NCBI GenBank assembly: GCA_002104945.1
Contig: MCFH01000032.1
Span: 248,001-312,000 of the forward strand
Length of the DNA: 64,000 nt
Direction: 5' to 3'
Source of the DNA: Piromyces finnis
Lineage: Eukaryota > Neocallimastigomycota > Neocallimastigomycetes > Neocallimastigales > Neocallimastigaceae
In this document: positions 10,881 to 21,581 of the stretch, one piece after another
Layout of the letters: every line of letters starts with the position of its first letter
Position numbering within the stretch: the first letter of the stretch is position 1
Translations under genes and position numbers: made by a program
The notes under the pieces: generated by a model
Seen by the model: the letters and a program-made list of their open reading frames with translations, nothing else
What the model was told of the DNA's origin: nothing
Database searches by the model: none

Positions 10881-11060
10881 ATGTGTGGGTTACATCCATA
10901 TATTTCAACCGTAAAGCGCAACGGTTCTAGAAGCATTCTACCAATGATCAAATACTTAACCAAAGAAGATAAAACTCCATTATTTACATTTGAATGGGAA
11001 CGATATTTAAAAGTTGAAGAAAATCCAGACAAGGACCCTAAATGGGATAGATATAAGTGA
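10881..11060 (+). pseudogene. CRESS-DNA-virus-like Rep fragment, endonuclease part
   Basis: 59 codons from an ATG. It matches the end of the HUH endonuclease domain of geminivirus/genomovirus-type Rep: an HPYIS block (H-P-x-I region) followed by motif III, KYLTKED, with the presumed catalytic Tyr at residue 25 and Lys at 28. Motifs I and II are missing because the fragment starts inside the domain. A TGA at 11058 ends it, and the homologous helicase part continues in another frame, so a frameshift separates them. It is old viral or plasmid-derived DNA, not an active gene. Confidence 0.8.
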
Positions 11061-11529
11061 ACATCTTACTCAAAATCAAGTAATAGCCAGGTTACACGAA
11101 GTAGGATTTGCTTCAAGATTCGCAAACCACTTTTCCAACTGGATGGGTTATATTAAAAAAATGTTTCCAGATGAAGCTAAAGTTCCCTATATGTCACCTT
11201 GGAGGTCTGAAAACTTCAAACTCTCGGAAGAATTATCACTTTGGAAGCATTGTTACTTTAAAGGGTGGTTGGAAAACCTCCATAGATTCGGTGAATGGCC
11301 ACGTCCAAATTCATTGATTCTCGTTGGTCCAAGTAGAAGTGGTAAAACTGAATGGGCCAGGTCACTTGGACAACACATGTACTTTAATAATCTACTTAAC
11401 CTAGATGACTGGGATGAGTCAGCAGATTATATTGTACTTGATGATTTTTCCAGTGATATAACCAAGTTTTTACCCTCTTTGAAGTGTTTCTTCGGTGGTC
11501 AAAAGGAATTTACTCTCACAGACAAATAA
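11032..11529 (+). pseudogene. CRESS-DNA-virus-like Rep fragment, helicase part
   Basis: Open frame of about 165 codons without a convincing start. It holds the superfamily-3 helicase core of a geminivirus-like Rep: Walker A GPSRSGKTEWARSLG, with the spacing and WARSLG tail typical of geminivirus and genomovirus Reps, then Walker B DYIVLDDF and the following KFLPSLKCFFGGQKEF block. It stops before motif C and the C-terminus. The stop codon is supplied by the duplicated target sequence, so the insert is an internal slice of about 650 bp. It is frameshifted against the endonuclease piece and cannot give a working replication protein. The surrounding repeat and direct repeats show it is integrated. 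Confidence 0.88.
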
Positions 11530-11539
11530 ATAAACAATT
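11524..11539. repeat. 16-bp target-site duplication, right of Rep insert
   Basis: Exact copy of 10845-10860, bounding the Rep insertion. Repeat G resumes directly after it. Confidence 0.85.
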
Positions 11540-11643
11540 AAATAAACAAAAAGTTTACATTTACAATTTTTAATTTAATAATTTTATACATGTTAAATAT
11601 TTTAATTTTTATCTGTGTTTTAATTATTATTATTATTATTATT

Positions 11644-11830
11644 TGTTAAATCACGCGGATTCGTGTTAAGTTTGGATTAATTAACTAGGTAGGGAATGGT
11701 TATAAACTAATAATAATAAAAATTAATTTCTTATTTATCTGGTTATTAAATTAAATTATATGCAATGGTTTTATTAACTAGAATAACACTTTAATTTCAA
11801 ATTTATTTATATTTATTTTATAATATAAAT
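11644..11830 (+). repeat. Dispersed repeat L (likely LTR start)
   Basis: Begins TGTTAAATCAC. The block around GGATTAATTAACTAGGT matches an inverted copy at about 47020-47212, whose edge is the same TGTTAAATCAC. A TG start and shared edge suggest an LTR terminus. The other end is not defined. Confidence 0.65.
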
Positions 11831-11966
11831 ATTGTAACTTTCTTAAAAATTTTTTTAAAAATAACCAAAGAATAAAAAAATGTAGTACAATATTAATTTA
11901 TAATTTTATAAAATATAAATACATAAAAAAATACATAAAATATTATTTTGAAATGTATTTTATTTT

Positions 11967-12480
11967 CACATGATTAATCATTTAAGCACTTGATCCGTTA
12001 ACCTATTTTATAATAATTAGAATAATTTAATTTATAAATGTTAACTGTTACACCTAAATGGTTTAGTTCTATTTTTAGTAACAGTCACTATCATTAATTA
12101 AATTAATAATTAAAATTTCTATTGATATATTTTTAATTTTCGTCAAGTCATAAGAAATGTCTATGATCCATATTTGATATCATATTGATTCTAATTTACC
12201 TATTAAAATCCTTGAATGATCATAACTTCTTTAAATGATCAGTTAGAAGGACCGCGATTGTACCAAAATGTAGCTTTTCTCTTAAGCTTTCTAATAAACC
12301 TTGTTTCACACCCGTAGCACTTACAGCCGTAGCGTTCGTTTTTGGTGAGTTATGCCTTGTTTCATGTTTGTTTATTTTTGGTTAAGGGTTATAGTGTATT
12401 GATATTAAATTTTTGAAATCATAACCCTTTCACTGAATCAAAATTTAAAAGGTGACTTTTAAAAGTGTTTTAAAATAATT
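11967..12480 (-). mobile_element. LTR-B-like fragment, minus orientation
   Basis: Diverged internal portion of the family B LTR lacking both ends. It abuts an oppositely oriented fragment of the same LTR at 12481, so together they form a head-to-head inverted pair. Confidence 0.82.
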
Positions 12481-13010
12481 TAATGATAATGACTGTTACA
12501 ATGACTGTTACTAAAAATAGAACTAAACCATTTAGGTGTAACAGTTAACATCTATAAATTAAATAATTCTAATTATTATAAAATAGGTTAATGGATCAAG
12601 TGTTTAAATGATTAATCATATGTTTATTTTATTTTTATGTCATGACAAAACAAACAAACAAACAAACTTATTATGTTATTAATATATTACATGTAATACT
12701 TTATTTTTATCAATTTAATAATCTGAACAAAGAATATAAAATAGAATGAATTGAATTCGATTTTAATTCTTTGTAAAGATTATAGTTATAATCTTAATTA
12801 TATAGTTATTAAATATATTATCATTTATATTATTATTACTAAATAAATAAAATTTTAAAAAAAGTTATTCAAAAAAAAATAAATATTAATTTTTCATTTG
12901 GAAGTTTAAAGGGTTATTTTATATTTAAATTTAATTTCTAAAAAAACATTTTTTACTATATAATTAAAATATTGTGACCTGGCCGCATAACTAAACCTCA
13001 AAACTAAACA
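12481..13010 (+). mobile_element. LTR-B-like fragment, plus orientation
   Basis: The 3' portion of a family-B-like LTR ending AAACTAAACA. It is complementary to much of the preceding fragment. It carries the R-region block around TTCTTTGTAAAGATTATAG that serves as the self-priming region in element B. Confidence 0.82.
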
Positions 13011-14365
13011 TAAATTTGTAGAAGTTATTTATAATTTATTTATAAGTAACTTCTTACACACACATTGATAAGTGTTTAATATTATCTTAATTTATAATTA
13101 AATAAATATAAAAGTGATAATATTCTTATCAATTAATTAATAAAAAAAAAGATTTAAAATTAATTTTTATTATAAAATTACTTGAAATATTCTAATTAAA
13201 CATAACGATTATTAACAAAATATAAAAGTTATGTTTTAAAAACCCAATTTTAAAAATATATTTTTGAATCAACTCTAATAAATTTATTAAAAGTATTGAT
13301 TGATTTTTAAATTAGGAAATAATTACATGTATTTATAATTTTCTTTCTATTTTAACTTTTTAAAATAAAATATTAATATTAATATGTTTTAAAATAATAA
13401 TGAATAATAAATAAAAGAAACAATTTATTTTAAAGTAATTAATTTAATATAACACTATTTAACTATTTAAAATATTATTTATACTATGCTTATTTTATAA
13501 CAAAAATATAATTTAAACTGAGTTTTAATATATAATTTTTATACTTTTAATTAAATATTTAAATATTATTATTATTTATTATTTATTATTTATTTTAAGT
13601 TGTTTTGAGGGTTAGTTTATATCAAGATTATAATTTCATATTTATTAATTTTGTAAAATAAACTATTCTAGTTCAGGTTTGTATACACTAACTAAACTAA
13701 ATACTAATTAAATTATAAATTACTTTTAATTATTAAATTTTATTTATTTATTAAACTAATCTAACTATAACAACCGTTGATTACTTCACCGTGAAGGATA
13801 TTTTACCAGAGCCCTCACTAGGTAATCAATTTATATTTATTTAAAACTAAAATTAATAATCTAAACTATTTATTAACTAATGTTAATTTATCTATACTAA
13901 ATTAGCCTATACGATTTTCCAATTATCGTTTCAATAGTTGAAAAATTTTCTTTATTTATACTTTTTAAATAAATTGAATAAATTCTAATATACATGTTTT
14001 AATATTATAATTTTACATTGTTTACATTTATACATTTATTAAAAGAATTTATTTGTATTAAACTATTTAAATTCAATTTATTTACTAAAGAATTTTCTAA
14101 ACTTAAAATAAAGTTTTGATTTATTTACTATATGGTTGATTATATTTTAAACATATATTTAATTTATTTATTTCTAATTTTGAGGCTTAGTTTATAAAAA
14201 AAAATTTTTATTATCTAAAATATTTATTTAAAATTTTATTTTATCATCAAAAACTTTATCTTATCAAAAAATAAATTCTCCATAAATTTATGTTAATGTA
14301 TTGTGATATAAATTTTGTAAAGATTTACGGTACATTAATTCAACATTGTTTTAAATACGTAATAA
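13011..14365. other. AT-rich repeat debris, no gene
   Basis: Starts with a near-palindrome of about 42 bp (13018-13058) that recurs inverted at 21109-21152, probably the end of another LTR family. At about 14060-14340 is a block shared with 41110-41400 (around TTTCTAAACTTAAAATAAAG). No coding sequence seen. Confidence 0.6.
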
Positions 14366-14641
14366 TGTAAAAGTTTTACTAAACTTATAATTTAATATTA
14401 AAATATTAAATTAAATAAAAGATTAAAAGATAACTAAATTAGAAAAAAAAATGTTTTATTAAAATAATCTTAATTGTTTTATAAACGAATAGTTAAATTA
14501 TATATTGTGGTTAAAATAATTTCCTTTTTATTTTATTTAAATAAAATATTAATAAAGAATATAATAGTAAGATTATTTAATAGCAATACTTATTAAGTAT
14601 TTATTATTGTTATTAATTATTATTAATTATTATGGTTAATT
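14366..14641. mobile_element. LTR family D, left part (split by copia-2)
   Basis: Begins TGTAAAAGTTTTAC and matches the start of the intact solo LTR-D at 39579. The remainder continues at 19853-20658, ending TTCGTGACA. Copia-2 sits between the parts. Confidence 0.85.
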
Positions 14642-14646
14642 ATTAT

Positions 14647-14919
14647 TAATTACAAAACGTTTTATAATATGTTTTTAATAATAAACTTTATTTAATAATA
14701 AAATATATTTTATATTTTGGTAATTACAAAGTATTACAAAAATGGAAAATTACAATCATATTTATACTAATTGTGGCTTGTTAATAATACATGTCAAAAT
14801 AATACAATGAGATGTAAAAATATACTTTAATATATTTTAACAATGATCTTAATTTAATTTAAATTCATTATATATATTCAAAAAAATATTTCTTTGTTTT
14901 TTTTTTAATATTTCTAACA
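14647..14919 (-). mobile_element. 3' LTR of copia-2
   Basis: 273 bp, nearly identical to 19577-19847. A perfect 5-bp duplication ATTAT lies at 14642-14646 and 19848-19852. The minus-strand sequence ACAGGGGAA abutting it is the likely polypurine tract. On the coding strand the LTR begins TGTTAGAAAT but its other end reads GTAATTA rather than the usual CA; the exact inner edge could be off by a few bases. Confidence 0.9.
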
Positions 14920-14933
14920 TTCCCCTGTCAAAC

Positions 14934-17900
14934 TTAATTTTCTGCATGTTTGAAAATTATGTTTGAGAATTTCTTCATTTTTGGTCCATTAACATTTTTA
15001 GTTAGAACATCAGCCAACATGTCTTCTGTATTGATGTATTCTAAAATTATTCTTTTATTTTTAATGTGGTCTTGATTGAAATAAAATTTTATATTTATAT
15101 GTTTTAATTTTGAGTTTAATTGTCCATTTTCAATAGAAGTTTTACTTGATAAATTGTCTGTAAAGATTTTTATTGGTTTTTTAAAATTGAATAGTTCTTG
15201 TAATATGCTTCTTATCCATAATACCTTTTTTGAGCATTCCGTTGTGCTTATATATTCAGCCTCCATTGATGAAGTAGCTACTGTAGATTGTTTTCTTGAG
15301 GACCAACATATTGGATCATTTCCCATCAAAATTATGTGACCTGATGTTGATTTTTTATCTTTTGGGTCACCTCCTAAGTCTGAGTCTGAATAAGCTAAAA
15401 TTTCCCCTGTTCCTGAATATTCGATTTTATAATTTTTAGTATAATTTAAATATTTTAAGATATTCATTACCTTATGCCAATCAGATATTGTTGGATTTTC
15501 CGCATTTCTGGCTGCTTTATTTACTGCATAGGCAATATCTGGGCGGCTACATTTTGATAAATAAATCAAAGAACCTAAAACACTTTTGTATGTGGTTTTT
15601 TCGAATGGTGTTTTATTTTCGTTTATATTATCTCCTGTGCATGGTGTTTTTGCTTTACGAGTATTTTTAATATTATATTTAGATAAAATGTTTTCAATAT
15701 AATTTGTTTGTGATATTGAATATTTAAAACCATTATTTTCTATTTTTATTCCAAGTAAATAATTTATTTTTTCACAATTTGATATTTTAAAATTGTTTTT
15801 TATCAGTTTAATAGTTTTTTCAATTTCAGACGTTTTCCCAGTGATGATCATATCATCAACATATATACCTATAATGCATGTTGTAATACCATTTCGTTCT
15901 CTTTTGAAAATGCATTGTTCAGAAATCAGTTGTTTGAAACCATTATTTTTAAGAAATAAAGTAATTGTTTCGTTCCATTGACGTCCAGACTGTTTTAAGC
16001 CATATAAAGCTTTGTTTAATTTCCAGTATCCTTTTCCATAATTTTTGTCTCCTTGTGGGATTGTAACATATATGTCCTTATCTAATTTTGCATTAAGGTA
16101 AGCAGCTTTAATATCAAGTTGAAATATTTTCCAATGAAATTTTGCTGATAATGAAATAATAAGTTTAATACTATCGATGCTAAGAGTAGGAGAAAATGTT
16201 AATTCATAGTCAATTCCTCTTATTTGACTATATCCTTTTGCTACTAATCTTGCTTTGAATTTTACAATATCATTATTACTGTCACGTTTTATTGTGAAAA
16301 CCCATTTTGTTTTAATTGGATTTTTATTTTCAGGTAATTTTGAAACTAAATTCATAATATTGTTATCGTATAAATTTTTTAATTCATTTTTAATTGCTTC
16401 TATCCATTTATTTTTATATTTGCTTGTTATAGCATCATTAAATGTTAGTGGAGAATCCATGTTTATATTTGCAATTTCCCTATCATAATTAATGTTTGTA
16501 GCACGTTTAACATTATTATTATCTATTTTACATCCAGGTCTTTTAACAGGTAAATTGTTAATTATTTCATTAATTTTATATTTCTTATTACTTATTTTAT
16601 AGTCGTTGTCATCTAATTTTCTTTTTGCTATTGAATTAAAATATTCTTGATATATTTTCTTCTTTTTGTTGTAAGATATATCATTAAAACTGTGTCTTCT
16701 TTTTAATTTTGTTTTATCTATATTAGCGTTTTTTGGATTAAAAGAATAATCATTTTCTGGTGAAATTTTGAAATTATCTAAAAGTTCTATGACATCTTCC
16801 ATTGTATAACTTTGTTTGGAACAAGTGTTTGTATTGTTGATTCTATTATTGTTTTCAATAGCAACTTCATTAATAGTTGTATTATTGCTATTATCTTGTA
16901 TATTATTATCAGTTGTTATACTAATAATTTCTGAGTCTTCATCGAAAGAGTGTGTACTATCATTTATCTCATCATTAGTATTATTGTCATTTTTATGAGT
17001 TGATATAATATCATTATTATCTAAATTTTCATAAGTATTTTGAAAATTGATATCTGTAAAATTAATATGATTATTGTTTGCATTTTGTATTTTTTCATCA
17101 GTGTCATTTGAAAATCTATCATCTGAGGGTAGTTTAAAATTATCATCTAGGTTTCTTTTCGATAAATTGAAATTGGATGGTTTATCTTCTTCAAATACGG
17201 CTTCACGGACAAGGTGTAATTTATAATCTTGATAATCCATTATAATGTAACAGTCATGTTTAAAACTAAGTCCTAAAAAAATACCTTCTTTACAGTTGTT
17301 ATCAAATTTTCCTTTGTTTTGTGAATAATCCTTATAGTATGCTATACATCCAAATGTTTTTACATATTTTAGGTCAACTTTCTTGTTAAAAAATACTTCA
17401 TTAGGGATAGAATTTCCAATACCTTTATGAGGGTTAATATTATATAAGAAATTTCCATAGTTGATAGCATAATCCCAGAATCTTGTGTCTAATCTACTAG
17501 AAGCTAAAAGAGTTTTAGCACAATTGACTAACGTTTGGTTAAACCTTTCTGCTTTTCCATTAATTTCAGGAGTATATGGTGGCGAGTAAACCTTACTAAT
17601 ACCATTTCTTGAGCAGAAATTAATAATCTTTTTGTTCATGTATTCCTTTCCATTGTCAGTCTTAAAGTACTTAACTTTGAGATCATATTTGTTTGTAATA
17701 TATTTTATAAATTCTATAACATTTTTAGCAACTTCCTTTTTATTATTTAGTAAATATACCCATGATTTTCTAGAAAATTCATCAATAAAAGTTAAAATGA
17801 ATCTTTTACCTGTACTAGAAATAAGATTCATTGGTCCCATCACATCGGAGTGTATTGTTTCAAGGATTCTTGATGCAACAGGTGTTTTACCTTTGTGAGG

Positions 17901-19532
17901 TAATCTTTTAAGTTTTGAAATTTTACATTGTAGACAATCTGGTTTTTTAATATTGTGAAGGCTTAAGTAATTTGTAAGATTGTCTTGGTAGAAATGTCCA
18001 AGGCGTTTATGCCAAAGACGATTACTGTATTCGTCTAGTTCATTTTTATTAGTAGATACATTAGAAATTGAAGATTTTAAAACGTTTATTGGTATCTTAA
18101 TGATGTTGGAAGGGTCAGCTATATATCTTCCAATTTCTTGTTTACATTTTTTGTTATTGTTATATTTCTTAAGAATTAATGTTGTTTTATTATTTATATA
18201 ATCGATTTCACATGGATATCCTGTTTGTGTTAGTTTGATACCACTAATTAGGTTTTTGTTAATTTTGTCTGAATAGTATACATTATCTAAACGGATTGTT
18301 TCGTTGTTTATTTTACCAATAAATGTACCAATACCTTTGAATTCACATGTAGTATTGTTGGCACATTTCATATGTATATTTTCAAGGCGAAAATTTTGTA
18401 AAATATTTTTGTTATTTGTTATGTGTTCTGAACATCCTGTGTCATATGTCCACAATACTTCATTGTTGCAAGCATTATCTATGCTATTTATATTTTTGTA
18501 AAATTTATTATTTTCTGTTTGGCTAGTTGAAGTCTTGTTTGTTTTATCAATGCATTTTTCTTTTATTGAACATACCTCAATATGATCAACATGTTTTTCA
18601 AATAATGGTTGGAGTTCATCAAAGCAAATATTATCATTATCAATATCTTCATGTAAGTGATTATTGGTTCTTTCAACATTTCCAATGTGTTTTCCTTTTT
18701 TGTTCCATTTATTATAATGTTTTTTATTTTTAGATCTGTTTCTTCTTCTTTCTTCACGTACTTTTATATTAAATCCACATTTATTAGTACTATGTCCTTT
18801 CATTTCACATATATAGCAATAATTTTCTTCTCTTTTAATTTTATTATCGAGTGGCTTAGTTGGTCTAAATTTGGTTACATAATCAATATCCATTAAATCA
18901 TCGATATTCTTAGGTTTATTTTCATTTTTTGATGTTTTTCCTAAATAATATTGTAAAACATTAACGATTTTCTTGGCTTCTTCAATAAACTTATTTGGTT
19001 CAATATCTGGGTCAAGGGTTAATCTTGATTGAACTTCAATAGGCAATGCGGCATATATATACTTCGTTTTTTCCAAATTACCCAACTTATAATTCTTTTC
19101 GTCGAGTATATTAAAGATTTCAATTATCTTGTCAATTATATCAAGACTTACATCCAGATTTTTTGCATTTAATGTATTTAACTCACGAAGATATTGAGTG
19201 ACATCTTTTTTTCTTTTGGGGTCATATAATTCTTTGATTTTTGTTATAATTTCATAAGATGTTCTTTCTTTTCTAATTTTCCCTTTTACTTCTAAGGTAG
19301 TACTCATCAAGAGAAATACTTTAACTTTAGAATCTTCCTCTTCCAGTTTTTCTAATTCCTCGCTTCGCATAGCTCCAGCTTTGACTTTATTTTGAGCGTC
19401 TGAAATGATGTCATTTTCAATGTATTTTAGAAGTCCTTTTGATTTTAAAACAGATTCAACAGTTGGATACCAGCAGTCAAAATTGGATTTGTCAAGACGT
19501 TCATCTGAGTAAAAATAATTAGCAGCATTCAT
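14934..19532 (-). CDS. Copia-2 Gag-Pol polyprotein (Ty1/copia)
   Basis: Single uninterrupted frame of 1532 codons holding a whole copia polyprotein. In order: Gag capsid (1-200); zinc knuckle CYICEMKGHSTNKC (239-252); aspartic protease WTYDTGCSEHIT (DTG 364-366); integrase zinc domain (H508, H513, C533, C536); integrase core with D563, D626 and E662 (HSDVMGP, KTDNGKEY, NGKAERFN); a polar Asn/Asp-rich linker (about 800-1010); RT with FQLDIKAAYLNAKL (D1141) and YVDD at 1224-1227; RNase H with D1383, E1424 and D1459. All catalytic residues are present. With matching LTRs and target duplication it is probably a recently active, autonomous element. Antisense open frames on the plus strand are shadows. 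The ATG at 19532 lies just after a T-rich leader following the primer site. Confidence 0.96.
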   Translation of the reverse strand: MNAANYFYSDERLDKSNFDCWYPTVESVLKSKGLLKYIENDIISDAQNKVKAGAMRSEELEKLEEEDSKVKVFLLMSTTLEVKGKIRKERTSYEIITKIKELYDPKRKKDVTQYLRELNTLNAKNLDVSLDIIDKIIEIFNILDEKNYKLGNLEKTKYIYAALPIEVQSRLTLDPDIEPNKFIEEAKKIVNVLQYYLGKTSKNENKPKNIDDLMDIDYVTKFRPTKPLDNKIKREENYCYICEMKGHSTNKCGFNIKVREERRRNRSKNKKHYNKWNKKGKHIGNVERTNNHLHEDIDNDNICFDELQPLFEKHVDHIEVCSIKEKCIDKTNKTSTSQTENNKFYKNINSIDNACNNEVLWTYDTGCSEHITNNKNILQNFRLENIHMKCANNTTCEFKGIGTFIGKINNETIRLDNVYYSDKINKNLISGIKLTQTGYPCEIDYINNKTTLILKKYNNNKKCKQEIGRYIADPSNIIKIPINVLKSSISNVSTNKNELDEYSNRLWHKRLGHFYQDNLTNYLSLHNIKKPDCLQCKISKLKRLPHKGKTPVASRILETIHSDVMGPMNLISSTGKRFILTFIDEFSRKSWVYLLNNKKEVAKNVIEFIKYITNKYDLKVKYFKTDNGKEYMNKKIINFCSRNGISKVYSPPYTPEINGKAERFNQTLVNCAKTLLASSRLDTRFWDYAINYGNFLYNINPHKGIGNSIPNEVFFNKKVDLKYVKTFGCIAYYKDYSQNKGKFDNNCKEGIFLGLSFKHDCYIIMDYQDYKLHLVREAVFEEDKPSNFNLSKRNLDDNFKLPSDDRFSNDTDEKIQNANNNHINFTDINFQNTYENLDNNDIISTHKNDNNTNDEINDSTHSFDEDSEIISITTDNNIQDNSNNTTINEVAIENNNRINNTNTCSKQSYTMEDVIELLDNFKISPENDYSFNPKNANIDKTKLKRRHSFNDISYNKKKKIYQEYFNSIAKRKLDDNDYKISNKKYKINEIINNLPVKRPGCKIDNNNVKRATNINYDREIANINMDSPLTFNDAITSKYKNKWIEAIKNELKNLYDNNIMNLVSKLPENKNPIKTKWVFTIKRDSNNDIVKFKARLVAKGYSQIRGIDYELTFSPTLSIDSIKLIISLSAKFHWKIFQLDIKAAYLNAKLDKDIYVTIPQGDKNYGKGYWKLNKALYGLKQSGRQWNETITLFLKNNGFKQLISEQCIFKRERNGITTCIIGIYVDDMIITGKTSEIEKTIKLIKNNFKISNCEKINYLLGIKIENNGFKYSISQTNYIENILSKYNIKNTRKAKTPCTGDNINENKTPFEKTTYKSVLGSLIYLSKCSRPDIAYAVNKAARNAENPTISDWHKVMNILKYLNYTKNYKIEYSGTGEILAYSDSDLGGDPKDKKSTSGHIILMGNDPICWSSRKQSTVATSSMEAEYISTTECSKKVLWIRSILQELFNFKKPIKIFTDNLSSKTSIENGQLNSKLKHINIKFYFNQDHIKNKRIILEYINTEDMLADVLTKNVNGPKMKKFSNIIFKHAEN

Positions 19533-19559
19533 TTTGTTTTTTTTTTTTTTTTTTCAGTC

Positions 19560-19574
19560 TGAGACTCTTAATCT
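19560..19574 (-). promoter_or_regulatory. Primer-binding site of copia-2 (half tRNA-Lys)
   Basis: TGAGACTCTTAATCT on the plus strand, 2 nt from the 5' LTR, is identical to the copia-1 site. It has the form of a tRNA-Lys(CUU) anticodon arm (stem TGAGA, loop CTCTTAA), and the genomic RNA carries its complement. Confidence 0.78.
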
Positions 19575-19576
19575 AT

Positions 19577-19847
19577 TAATTACAAAACGTTTTATAATAT
19601 GTTTTTAATAATAAACTTTATTTAATAATAAAATATATTTTATATTTTGGTAATTACAAAGTATTACAAAAATGGAAAATTACAATCATATTTATACTAA
19701 TTGTGGCTTGTTAATAATACATGTCAAAATAATACAATGAGATGTAAAAATATACTTTAATATATTTTAACAACGATCTTAATTTAATTTAAATTCATTA
19801 TATATATTCAAAAAGAAATATTTCTTTGTTTTTCAATATTTCTAACA
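19577..19847 (-). mobile_element. 5' LTR of copia-2
   Basis: 271 bp. It differs from the 3' LTR by a few base changes and a poly-T length change, consistent with recent insertion. The duplication ATTAT follows at 19848-19852. Confidence 0.9.
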
Positions 19848-19852
19848 ATTAT

Positions 19853-20658
19853 TATTATTACTTATTATTATTATTAATAATCTTTACAAAGATTTTAATT
19901 TCATAAACTATTCTAAACTATTTATACTATTTGTAAAATAACTTTTTAATACATGATTATTTTTTATAATGTATTTTATAATACTAAAACTAAACTTAAG
20001 ACTTATTACTAATTATTAAAAATAACTATTGTTTATATATTTATAATATTAATTATTTCTTAATTATAATATAATTCATTGTATATAATATTAATAATTA
20101 TAATCTTCTAATTCAAAGATTATAAGTTATCTTATTGAAATAATTATTATAAAATAAAGTTAATTAATTCCGGAAAATAATTTTAATTTAATTAAAACAA
20201 TAATTTATATCCTTTTGGGTGAATGATTTATATTCAATACATCAGGGGTGATCATTTTCTGAATAAACAATTAATCATTACTAGCAAAATATCTTTAAAT
20301 TGGAATATCTCGTGAACCAGCAGAGATATTGACCTGATTTTAAGATATGTTGTTTATCTCAAGCGTGGCTATCTAATGAACCCATAATCTCCCAACCATA
20401 ATTTCTCAAAAGTCGCTATTCGTTGAGGAGTTACGATTGTTTTTCCTCATTAAATTATGACGATAAGGGTTAAAGTTATTTATTATAAAATTATTAAGGG
20501 TTAAGGTCATATCTTAACCTTTTCTAAATTTTTTAAATATTTCTTATATAATTTTATAATTTACTTGGAAATAAAATATTGTTGATTTTGAAATTTTATA
20601 AGTAATTTCACAATTTCAAGTGATCTTGAAATTGTAGATTTCACTAGTATTCGTGACA
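19853..20658. mobile_element. LTR family D, right part
   Basis: Continuation of LTR-D after the copia-2 insertion, ending TATTCGTGACA as in the solo copy at 40612. It includes the relatively GC-rich block around CTCGTGAACCAGCAGAGATA found in both copies. No matching target duplication is seen outside (AATAA versus TTTTT). Confidence 0.85.
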
Positions 20659-20804
20659 TTTTTTTAAAATTTGAAAATTTGAAAATTTGAAAAAATTTAT
20701 TTTTTAAATTTATTAACTATTTACAATAATTATGTTAATTATTAATTTATAAAAATTAAATATTTTATAATTAGGCAATAATTAATTAATGTAATAACTA
20801 AAAT

Positions 20805-21108
20805 TGTTCAAGTATAAAAAGAACAAAAATTGACAAAAATTACGAAGCTTTAGCGTTAGTAATTTTTTAACTTAAAGTTAATAAAATTTATAAACTCCTA
20901 TAAAACATAAAATTTTAAAAATTTTAATATTTTTAATAACTTAATATATGCTGATATTAAGTTATTACTAAAATAAAAATATTATTTAATTTTCTTTATA
21001 TAAATATTATTAGCTTTACGCCTTCAATAGGAAAGCGTATTATATTTGTTAATTAATATAACTAGTGTGCTTACCACACTTTTCTTTAATAAAAAATCGT
21101 TTTTGACA
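20805..21108 (+). repeat. Dispersed repeat C, full copy
   Basis: About 304 bp from TGTTCAAGTATAAAAAGAAC to TTTTTGACA; an inverted near-identical copy lies at 30794-31098. Partial copies containing the block CTAGTGTGCTTACCACACTT occur at 29343-29394, 49370-49415 and 60481-60555. TG...CA ends and a TATAAAAA near one end suggest an LTR. No target duplication was found. Confidence 0.78.
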
Positions 21109-21576
21109 ATGTAAGAAGTTACTTATAAATAAATTATAAATAACTTCTTCTACAAATTAATAATAATTAAATAATTAACTATTACTAATTTGAGAAAGAA
21201 AATAAAAACATTAATTTCGAGTTTATTATATAAAAATACTAATAAACAAAAATATTAAATATTAACACTTAAATATAAAAACACACGTTAGATAAACATT
21301 ACTTTTAAAATAATTAATACTTTATTTATTAATAAATTTATATAATAATAACTCTTGATTTCTCAAAAGAGAATCAAAATTATTCTTTTATAGTAATTTA
21401 ATACATTATACATAGATTGGTTAAAATGATACAACTAAATTAATGTAATAAAACAATGTATTTAATTAATGTATTTAATTAATGTATCAAATTATGTATT
21501 AAATAGTGTATTAAATAATGTATTAAATTAATGTATTAAACAATAAATAATAATAAATATTATAATAAATATTAAT
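21109..21576. other. AT-rich stretch with 13-bp minisatellite
   Basis: Begins with a near-palindrome, TGTAAGAAGTTACTTATAAA and its complement, shared inverted with 13018-13058. At about 21425-21540 a loose tandem repeat of about 13 bp around AATGTATTAAATT recurs eight or so times. No gene. Confidence 0.6.
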
Positions 21577-21581
21577 TAATA

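Noticed and set aside
15154-18896. Many plus-strand open frames of 60-90 codons across copia-2
   Set aside because: They are antisense shadows of the single minus-strand Gag-Pol, caused by its codon bias.
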